Positions 6,125 through 11,244 of a DNA stretch of 11,244 nucleotides are shown here, piece after piece (position 1 is the first letter of the stretch; every line of letters begins with the position of its first letter). Under the pieces are notes generated by a model. The model worked only from the letters and a program-made list of their open reading frames with translations. It was not told where the DNA came from and made no database searches. This stretch comes from JBGOUJ01 sp041477005. Lineage in GTDB: Bacteria; Acidobacteriota; Terriglobia; Bryobacterales; JACQDG01. Where the stretch lies: contig JBGOUJ010000205.1 of assembly GCA_041477005.1 (NCBI GenBank), forward strand, positions 1 through 11,244, read 5' to 3'. The position numbers and the translations under genes are program-made.

Positions 6125-7177
6125 ATGGGAGAGATGGAGCGCGATGAGCCCGCGCCGGCGCAGCCGGATCCGCCCTGGGCCACTTTCAAAGACGAGGAAC
6201 TGCTGGCGCTGCGCATCTGTGATCTGGGCGTGCGCATCGAGGGCAGCGAAGTGGAGGGGCGCGTGGCCCAGCTCTATGAGGAGCTTGGGGCCCGCGGGGT
6301 CGCTCTGCGGCCGGCCTGCTACCTGGGCGACGAGTGGTTCTCCCCGGAAGGCGTGCCGGCGATCGCCATTCCATTCTATCTGGCCCACCCGCGGCTGAAG
6401 GCGCTGGAGCTGCACCAGATGCTCGAGGTCGAAGGTGGCACGGCCGAATGGTGCCAGAAGCTGCTGCGGCACGAGTGCGGCCACGCCGTCGATCACGCCT
6501 ACCGCTTTTCGTCGCGGCCGGACTGGCGCGAAACGTTCGGCAGCCCCGACGCTGAATACACTCCTGAGACCTACCGCCCCCGCCCCTACAGCAAAAGCTT
6601 CGTCCGGCATCTGGACAACTGGTACGCCCAGGCCCACCCGGACGAGGACTTCGCCGAGACGTTCGCCGTCTGGCTGACGATGACGCCTGACGAGTGGCGC
6701 GAGCGCTACCGGGGATGGAAAGCGCTCGAGAAGCTGGAATACGCCGGCCGTCTCCTGCAGGAGGCGGCGGGGCAACCGCCCCCCCGCACTCGGGGGCGCC
6801 GGATCTCGGAGGCGAGCAAGCTCAAAAAAACACTCGCCCGCCATTATGCGGCGCGCCGGAAGCTCTACGCCGAGGACTTTCCGGACTTCCACGACGCCGA
6901 TCTGCACGCCATCTTTGGCAACGGCGAGCCGGGCGGCGAAGCAGCGGCGCGCCTCATGCGGCGGAACCGCAAGCCGCTGGTGGATTCGATCGTGCGCTGG
7001 ACGGGGCAGCGCAAGTACACCGCGAACATGCTGGTGCGCAAGCTCATCCTGCGCTGCGACCGGCTCAAGCTGGCCGCTCCCCGGGACTACTCGCGCGTGC
7101 ACTTCGATCTGGCGGCCTACCTGGCCGCCCTGGTCACCAACCACCTGCACACGGGCCGGTTCAAGAGGAGAGTGTAG
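6125..7177 (+). CDS. Putative zinc metallopeptidase (HExxH, gluzincin-like)
   Basis: A 350-residue protein without signal peptide or membrane segment, so probably cytoplasmic. The catalytic signature is HECGH at residues 116-120 in LLRHECGHAVDHAYRF: His116 and His120 bind zinc and Glu117 is the general base. The likely third ligand is Glu178 in HPDEDFAETFAVWL, 58 residues later, the arrangement of the family called putative zinc-binding metallopeptidase (Peptidase_Mx type, with its ED-AET motif). The C-terminal third (about 219-350) is basic and helical, with RTRGRRISEASKLKK and several Arg/Lys-rich helices, and may bind substrate, a partner or nucleic acid. ATG 6125 is preferred to a TTG at 6044, because the extra 27 residues are encoded in GC-rich leader and lack family character; ATG 6134 is an alternative. 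It lies 73 nt ahead of an ATP-grasp ligase gene on the same strand. Substrate unknown. Confidence 0.75.
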   Translation: MGEMERDEPAPAQPDPPWATFKDEELLALRICDLGVRIEGSEVEGRVAQLYEELGARGVALRPACYLGDEWFSPEGVPAIAIPFYLAHPRLKALELHQMLEVEGGTAEWCQKLLRHECGHAVDHAYRFSSRPDWRETFGSPDAEYTPETYRPRPYSKSFVRHLDNWYAQAHPDEDFAETFAVWLTMTPDEWRERYRGWKALEKLEYAGRLLQEAAGQPPPRTRGRRISEASKLKKTLARHYAARRKLYAEDFPDFHDADLHAIFGNGEPGGEAAARLMRRNRKPLVDSIVRWTGQRKYTANMLVRKLILRCDRLKLAAPRDYSRVHFDLAAYLAALVTNHLHTGRFKRRV

Positions 7178-7190
7178 CGGGCGTCGCCCC

Positions 7191-7221
7191 GGGTGTAACC
7201 GAGTGTCACCGGGGGTGTAAC
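7191..7221 (+). repeat. Three imperfect GTGTAAC-type direct repeats
   Basis: Three near-copies follow each other: GGGTGTAACC (7191-7200), GAGTGTCACC (7201-7210) and GGGTGTAAC (7213-7221). A weaker echo, GTGTAGC, lies at 7172-7178 at the end of the upstream gene. The period is 10-12 nt, close to one helical turn, as expected for stacked protein-binding sites or for a slipped duplication. GTGTC/AC halves can also pair with one another in RNA. They sit between the metallopeptidase and the ATP-grasp gene. Confidence 0.4.
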
Positions 7222-7250
7222 AAGGAGATAGCGGAGAGGGATCTCCGGCC
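7222..7250 (+). promoter_or_regulatory. Shine-Dalgarno plus hairpin leader of the ATP-grasp gene
   Basis: A strong ribosome site AAGGAG (7222-7227) stands 23 nt before the ATG, too far for normal use. Between them lies CGGAGA-GGGA-TCTCCG (7232-7247), a perfect 6-bp stem closed by GGGA, a GNRA-type tetraloop. If folded, it hides the nearer GGAGAGGG but leaves about 7 nt effective spacing between AAGGAG and the ATG. The fold is seen by eye; its role in translation is inferred. Confidence 0.45.
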
Positions 7251-8258
7251 ATGAAGATCTTAGTCCTATTCGATCTGGCGCGCCCGGCGGCTCCCGACGA
7301 GACCTTCTCGGCGCGCGTGCTCAAAGAGCAGGAGGACAAGCCGACCGAGGCCGACGTGCTGCGCTGCCTCAAGCGCCTCGGCCATGAAGTCGATACCCTG
7401 GCCGTGTTCGACGACGTGGCGGCGATCGTCGGAAAGCTCAAGGCCTACACGCCGGATGTAGTGTTCAACCTGCTCGAGTCGTTCCATCACGACCGCTCCC
7501 ACGAGCCGAACATCCCGGCGCTGCTCGACCTGATGAAGGCGCCCTACACCGGGGCCGGCCCCGACGCGCTGCTGCTGTGCAAGGACAAGGGCCTGGCCAA
7601 GCAGGTGCTCGCCTATCACCGCGTGCGGGTGGCGCACTTCGTTATCTCCCCGCGCGAGCGCCCATTGAAGCGCTTGCGGCGGTTCACCTACCCGGCCTTC
7701 GTCAAGCCGCTGGGCGAGGAATCCTCGGATGGCATCAGCCAGGCGTCGTTTGTGCGGGACGAACAGGAGGCCCTGGAGCGCGCCCGTTTCCTGCACGAAA
7801 AGCTCCACTGCGACGCGCTGATCGAGGAGTATATCGAGGGCCGCGAGCTCTACCTGAGCGTGCTGGGAAATCAACGCCTGACGGTGTTCCCGCCGCGCGA
7901 GCTCTTCTTCGGCCAGATGCCGGAGGACGCCCCCCGGTTCGCCACGTTCAAGGCGAAGTGGGACGACGCCTACCGCAAGAAATGGGGAATCAAGAATGGA
8001 CCGGCGGAGCCGTTACCGGAGGGCCTTGGGGAAAAGCTGGCCCGGGTGGCGAGGAAGGTCTATCGGGCGCTGAAGATCCGCGGTTTCGGCCGGATCGACA
8101 TGCGGCTGACGCCGCAAGGAGAGATCGTGGTGATGGAGGCCAACCCCAACCCGTCGCTGGCGCAGGAGGATGATTTCGCCCAAGCGGCCGCCACGGCGGG
8201 CATGGAGTACGAAGCGCTCATCCAGAAGATTCTGGATGCCGCGGTCTCAGGGTCGTGA
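7251..8258 (+). CDS. ATP-grasp ligase, D-alanine-D-alanine-ligase-like
   Basis: A 335-residue cytoplasmic ATP-grasp enzyme that should activate a carboxylate as acyl phosphate and join it to an amine. Seen in order: N-terminal Rossmann-like part with VFNLLESF (71-78) and PYTGAGPDALLLCKDK (98-113), the Ddl-type entry to the ATP domain; AFVKPLGEESSDGIS (149-163), with Lys152 and the glycine-rich loop; EEYIEGRELYLSVLG (192-206), the hinge and nucleotide-binding strand; and RGFGRIDMRL plus VVMEANPNPSL, giving Asp283, Glu296 and Asn298 as Mg2+ ligands. A true Ddl would have a conserved EVNTxPG end; here it is EANPNPS, so the substrate is probably not D-Ala-D-Ala. It is the second gene of the unit with the metallopeptidase. 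The ATG at 7251 is fixed by the leader structure and by MKILVLFD. Its 3' end overlaps the convergent beta-helix gene by 12 nt. Confidence 0.85.
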   Translation: MKILVLFDLARPAAPDETFSARVLKEQEDKPTEADVLRCLKRLGHEVDTLAVFDDVAAIVGKLKAYTPDVVFNLLESFHHDRSHEPNIPALLDLMKAPYTGAGPDALLLCKDKGLAKQVLAYHRVRVAHFVISPRERPLKRLRRFTYPAFVKPLGEESSDGISQASFVRDEQEALERARFLHEKLHCDALIEEYIEGRELYLSVLGNQRLTVFPPRELFFGQMPEDAPRFATFKAKWDDAYRKKWGIKNGPAEPLPEGLGEKLARVARKVYRALKIRGFGRIDMRLTPQGEIVVMEANPNPSLAQEDDFAQAAATAGMEYEALIQKILDAAVSGS

Positions 8259-10136
8259 GCGGGAAGGGTTGGAAAACTCGAAAGCGCCGGCGTCGTACGC
8301 CGATCCCTGCGGCCTCGGCGCGCCGTCGTAGTCGGCCTCGACCGGCGTGGCCGATCCGGCGTCGATGGCGGGGCTGCGCGGTTGCAGATGGAAGTCGAAG
8401 CCGGCCGGATTTAGAAAAAGCGGATCGGCGTTGACGTTGCCCGTCAACCGGGTCGGCGCCGCAGGGCCGCTGCCGTGGCCGTACCACAGGTTGCCCGATC
8501 CGATCAGGCCGGCCGGCTGCCCGTGGCTGACGAAGCCGGCGCCGAGGTATTGCTCCCCGTTGATGGAATAGAAAATGTTGTTCCGCAACCTTACCGTGAA
8601 GCCCGGGCTGTTGGCGTTCGGCCCCGCCCACAGGCCGGCTGTTGCGGGATCAGCCGACCCGGCATCGTAGCAGGTATTATTAAATACCTCCACGGTCCCC
8701 TGGGGCGCCGGGCCGCGATTGACGCCTCCCTGAACAAAGATGCAGGCGTAATTGGCGACGCCGTCGTGGGGGTGAGGCCCGGCGCCGACGTGGTAAATCA
8801 CATTGTTATAAATCCGCACCGGGCCACGGGAAGGGTCCACCGTGGCCAGGTTGATCCCGTCGCAGGCGTTGCCGTGGATCAGGTTGTCGTGGATGCTGAT
8901 GTCGAATTGATTGAATCCGGAAGTGGACACCACGCCGCCGCGCTGGTACGGCTCGGCGGCGACGACGTCGGACCCATCCAACCCGGCGATCGTGAACGAC
9001 AGGGGCGAGGTCACCTTTTTCACGAGGAATGTTCCATTGATCGCGGCGCTGCCGTCCACCTTGGAGATTTGCACCATCCGGCCGGCGGCGAGACCGTGGG
9101 GCTTGGTGACCGAGATCTCGAGCGGCGTTTTGTCTTTCACCCCGCTCACCGCGAAGTTGCTTACCGGGGAAGAGTGAAACTGGATCGCCCGGCAGCTCTT
9201 GCTGTCGTGGATGTGGTTCCAGGCAGCGACCACATGGTTGCTGTCGGTGGTGAAATAGACGTCATGGTAGAGCTTGGAAGACCCCTGCGGCAGGTTCTGG
9301 CTGACGTCGTGAACGTTGTTCCCGAGGAACCAGAGATGCTCCGCGATCCCATTGCCGGCAGTAAAGCTCACGCAGCCCGTCGCACCATCCCCGTTGGGAC
9401 AACTGATGTCGCATCCCACGATCCGGACGTGGTGGATGTTGGTCATCGAAACGGCGTTGTGGTTGCCACGGAGCGTCAGGCCGGCGAATACCCAGTAGGG
9501 ACCGCCATGGACACTCAACCCCAGTGACAGCCGAATGCCCTCAACGCTGCTCGGATCCCCGACCGTTACGTTGGCGCCCGGATAGGCAACCAGGGCGTTG
9601 TAGGCCTCGGGGGAGCCGCCCGTGGTGGGATAGAGCGCTGCCTTGAAGACCTGAGGCGCGGTCTGCGAGACTCCATCCATCGCGTAGATGGTGTCGCCGG
9701 ACCGGATGGACGTGACGGCCTTGGTCAGCGTCTTCCAGGGCGAGCCAAAACTGCCGTCATGATGGTCGCTTCCGTTTACAGAGACAAAGTGGATCTTGCC
9801 CGGGCGGACGGTGAATGGAATGCCGTTGCTCGCGCCGCGCGAGGTGCTGACAACGATCGGCCCGGTCCTGGCGCTGCCGCCGAGCTGAAAGGTGATTCCG
9901 GAGTCCGACCAGATTGGATAGTTATCGGCCTCTCCGCCACCGATTGTGACCTTGGACGAACCACGCGCGACGCCGAAGTTCCTGCCATAGATGGTTACGT
10001 AGACACCCTTGTTGTTCTCGCCGCCGGAGTTGGGCCCGCTCTCCAGGTCGGAGTAAAAGACGCGGGGCGACAAGCTTTGCGCCCGCACGAGCGAGCACAC
10101 CAAGCCGGCCAACACCAGAATGCGCAAAAGACTCAT
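8247..10136 (-). CDS. Secreted IPT + right-handed beta-helix protein
   Basis: A 629-residue exported protein. MSLLRILVLAGLVCSLVRA at residues 1-19 is a signal peptide with likely cleavage before Gln20. An IPT/TIG Ig-like domain follows at about 23-110 (GVYVTIYGRNFG). Next comes the start of a parallel beta-helix at 115 (FVSVNGSDHHDGS, SPWKTLTKAV), with many helix-turn Asn-rich rungs such as IYNNVIYHV, VFNNTCYDAG and RLRNNIFYSI. The C-terminus (about 570-621: DPLFLNPAGFDFHLQ, SPAIDAGS, YDAGAFEF) is the end usual for polysaccharide-lyase-like or surface beta-helix proteins. Residues 339-403 look like a small inserted module (see findings). The family often acts on polysaccharide, but no catalytic residues can be named. 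The ATG at 10136 is chosen because only it gives a signal peptide; no good ribosome site is seen. It follows the Ig/TIGR03437 gene by 58 nt on the same strand. Confidence 0.85.
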   Translation of the reverse strand: MSLLRILVLAGLVCSLVRAQSLSPRVFYSDLESGPNSGGENNKGVYVTIYGRNFGVARGSSKVTIGGGEADNYPIWSDSGITFQLGGSARTGPIVVSTSRGASNGIPFTVRPGKIHFVSVNGSDHHDGSFGSPWKTLTKAVTSIRSGDTIYAMDGVSQTAPQVFKAALYPTTGGSPEAYNALVAYPGANVTVGDPSSVEGIRLSLGLSVHGGPYWVFAGLTLRGNHNAVSMTNIHHVRIVGCDISCPNGDGATGCVSFTAGNGIAEHLWFLGNNVHDVSQNLPQGSSKLYHDVYFTTDSNHVVAAWNHIHDSKSCRAIQFHSSPVSNFAVSGVKDKTPLEISVTKPHGLAAGRMVQISKVDGSAAINGTFLVKKVTSPLSFTIAGLDGSDVVAAEPYQRGGVVSTSGFNQFDISIHDNLIHGNACDGINLATVDPSRGPVRIYNNVIYHVGAGPHPHDGVANYACIFVQGGVNRGPAPQGTVEVFNNTCYDAGSADPATAGLWAGPNANSPGFTVRLRNNIFYSINGEQYLGAGFVSHGQPAGLIGSGNLWYGHGSGPAAPTRLTGNVNADPLFLNPAGFDFHLQPRSPAIDAGSATPVEADYDGAPRPQGSAYDAGAFEFSNPSRSRP

Positions 10137-10194
10137 GGGTCCGTCACTTGGGTCACCGCCATGCCTCGCGGCCCGGCGGCGATGCAACCCTGCG

Positions 10195-11244
10195 TCAGAA
10201 GGCTGCTTCAATGGCCATCGTTACGATGTTACTTCTGAGAACACGGCCGTCCGGAGCAGGAATCAGAATGGAAACCGGAATGTCAGGACCAAGCGGGGCG
10301 TTATCGGGAATCTTGATGTTCGCTTGGTACAGGCCGACCAAGCCCGGGGTCAGCCCGGCAAACTGCACTTCCGCCGGGATGTCGCCGACGAGCACTTGCA
10401 GCGAGGCCTGCACGCGCGAGAGAGTATCGCCTGAAGCCGGCTGCCCGGCAGGAGGCGGGTTGTCTACGGGACCAAGCCCGGTGGCAAAGATCGAAACGTA
10501 GTCGCCGGGCTCGGCGGGCTGGCTGGGCGCCACGGGATTCCGCACCATGACGAAAGTCGAAGTGCCGGCCAGGGTGATGGCGCCCTGTCCTTGGCCGGAG
10601 CCGTACAAGGTGTAGATGCCGGGAGTGGCGTATTGCATCGTTACCGGGATGGGCGGGGACGTTCCGGCGCTGTTATCCATCACGAAGGTCAGCGGGGCGC
10701 CTGGCGGCAACCGCGGGCACTGGAAATTCACCTGAGTCGGCGACACGTAGAAGAGCGGCGCCCGGTCGCCGTTGATCTTCAAGTGGACTCCGCTCAGCTC
10801 GGTCGGAAGAGGCAGTTGTGCGGCTCCCAGCGGTCCCGGGGAAAGCGCCGTTCCAAATAAGCTGGCGATGGCGCCCGGGCTGCAGGCCAGCTCTTCGGAA
10901 TAGCTGGCGCTGTTGACCACCGCGGAAAGGGCAGGCTTGGACGCGACCACCATAATCGTCACGTCTCCCGCGGAAGAGGCCTGGAGGGAATTCGTGGCCG
11001 TGAAGTGGATTTTGTAGGTGCCGAGCTGCAAGACGTTCGGCGTCCAGTTGAAGCCATCCGTTCCGGCGTCAAATTGCGCGCCCTGCGGAAGATTGGCGGC
11101 GGAAAGGATCACCGGCGATCCAGACGGGTCCACGGCCGAGACGGTAAAGCGAATCGCCGTGCCGGCAATGCCGACTTGCGTCCCGGGAAGCGCGAGGATG
11201 GGCGCCGAGGGCGCCACCACGTTGATCGTTCCCTGAGCAGACGC
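10195..11244 (-). CDS. Ig-like / Solibacter C-terminal-domain (TIGR03437) protein, 5' end outside window
   Basis: The last 349 residues of a larger protein whose start lies beyond the right edge; the frame is open to position 11244. From the visible N-terminus: the end of a preceding domain (QGTINVVAPSAP), then a putative Ig domain (about 10-100) of the He_PIG type with FTVSAVDPSGSP, LPQGAQFDAG and FNWTPN. The TIGR03437 module (about 108-347) follows, with VVNSASY, LFGTALSPGP, APLFYVSPTQVNFQCP, YVSIFATGLGPVDNP and VGLYQANIKIPD. This C-terminal module is greatly expanded in Solibacter-type Acidobacteriota, on secreted or surface proteins, with unknown function. The upstream part may carry more Ig repeats or a signal peptide. 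It is the first of two same-strand genes; the second encodes the beta-helix protein. Both being extracellular suggests a shared surface or polymer-binding role. Confidence 0.85.
   Translation of the reverse strand, partial: ASAQGTINVVAPSAPILALPGTQVGIAGTAIRFTVSAVDPSGSPVILSAANLPQGAQFDAGTDGFNWTPNVLQLGTYKIHFTATNSLQASSAGDVTIMVVASKPALSAVVNSASYSEELACSPGAIASLFGTALSPGPLGAAQLPLPTELSGVHLKINGDRAPLFYVSPTQVNFQCPRLPPGAPLTFVMDNSAGTSPPIPVTMQYATPGIYTLYGSGQGQGAITLAGTSTFVMVRNPVAPSQPAEPGDYVSIFATGLGPVDNPPPAGQPASGDTLSRVQASLQVLVGDIPAEVQFAGLTPGLVGLYQANIKIPDNAPLGPDIPVSILIPAPDGRVLRSNIVTMAIEAAF

Noticed and set aside
8475..9527. A 350-residue plus-strand frame opposite the beta-helix gene
   Set aside because: Antisense shadow rich in Val/Gly/Asp/Arg without motifs; the minus strand has the signal peptide, IPT domain and beta-helix.
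10137..10211. Longer N-terminus for the beta-helix protein from a TTG at 10211
   Set aside because: The extra 25 residues are basic and would bury the signal peptide; starting at 10136 gives a standard signal peptide at the N-terminus.
1..11244. tRNA or rRNA genes, CRISPR arrays, insertion sequences, integrase genes or attachment sites
   Set aside because: No tRNA-like cloverleaf, spaced identical repeats, transposase motif or terminal inverted repeats were noticed by eye on either strand. A weak or degenerate example could be missed without a computed search.

Overview
This window is high-GC bacterial DNA that fits an Acidobacteriota genome of the Solibacter/Bryobacter type. The best taxonomic clue is the protein at the right edge. 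It carries the C-terminal module described from Solibacter (TIGR03437: VVNSASY, a PGAIASLFGT-like strand, then APLFYVSPTQVNFQ), preceded by a putative Ig-like domain. No RNA gene, insertion sequence or CRISPR array was seen.

Left part (about 1-4980) looks like a catabolic island. A sarcosine-oxidase-beta-type FAD enzyme (48-1256) is followed 16 nt later by a mandelate racemase/muconate lactonizing (MR/MLE) enzyme of the enolase superfamily (1273-2433). A second MR/MLE enzyme (2439-3596, minus strand) converges on it, with only 5 nt between the two stop codons. Divergently from that gene runs an MFS transporter of the anion:cation symporter (ACS) type (3713-4978). Together they suggest uptake of an organic acid, a sugar acid or an N-substituted amino acid, followed by proton-abstraction chemistry and flavin-dependent oxidation. 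The substrate cannot be read from the sequence. The two enolase-superfamily paralogues align without gaps at every active-site position I could place. They differ at one key residue: position 266 is Asp in one and Ser in the other.

Middle part (about 4980-6124) has a small cold-shock-domain protein (5501-5698, minus) and an unrecognised 123-residue protein 37 nt downstream of it (5092-5463, minus). Behind these lies what looks like the fossil of a toxin-antitoxin pair: an antitoxin-like C-terminal tail whose stop overlaps, by ATGA, the start of a PIN-type toxin that now ends after 29 codons.

Right-centre part (6125-8258, plus) is a two-gene unit: a zinc metallopeptidase with HECGH plus a downstream Glu, and a D-Ala-D-Ala-ligase-like ATP-grasp enzyme. 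The 73-nt spacer between them has a repeated GTGTAAC-like motif. It also has a GNRA-capped hairpin lying between a strong Shine-Dalgarno sequence and the ATG. A peptide-bond-breaking enzyme coupled to a peptide-bond-forming enzyme, with no known substrate, is the best candidate here for an undescribed system.

Right part (8247-11244, minus) encodes two secreted proteins in tandem: the Ig-like/TIGR03437 protein, cut by the window edge, and then an IPT + right-handed beta-helix protein. The beta-helix has a small inserted module resembling the E1 FCCH-like repeat. The 3' ends of the ATP-grasp gene and the beta-helix gene overlap by 12 nt in convergent orientation.
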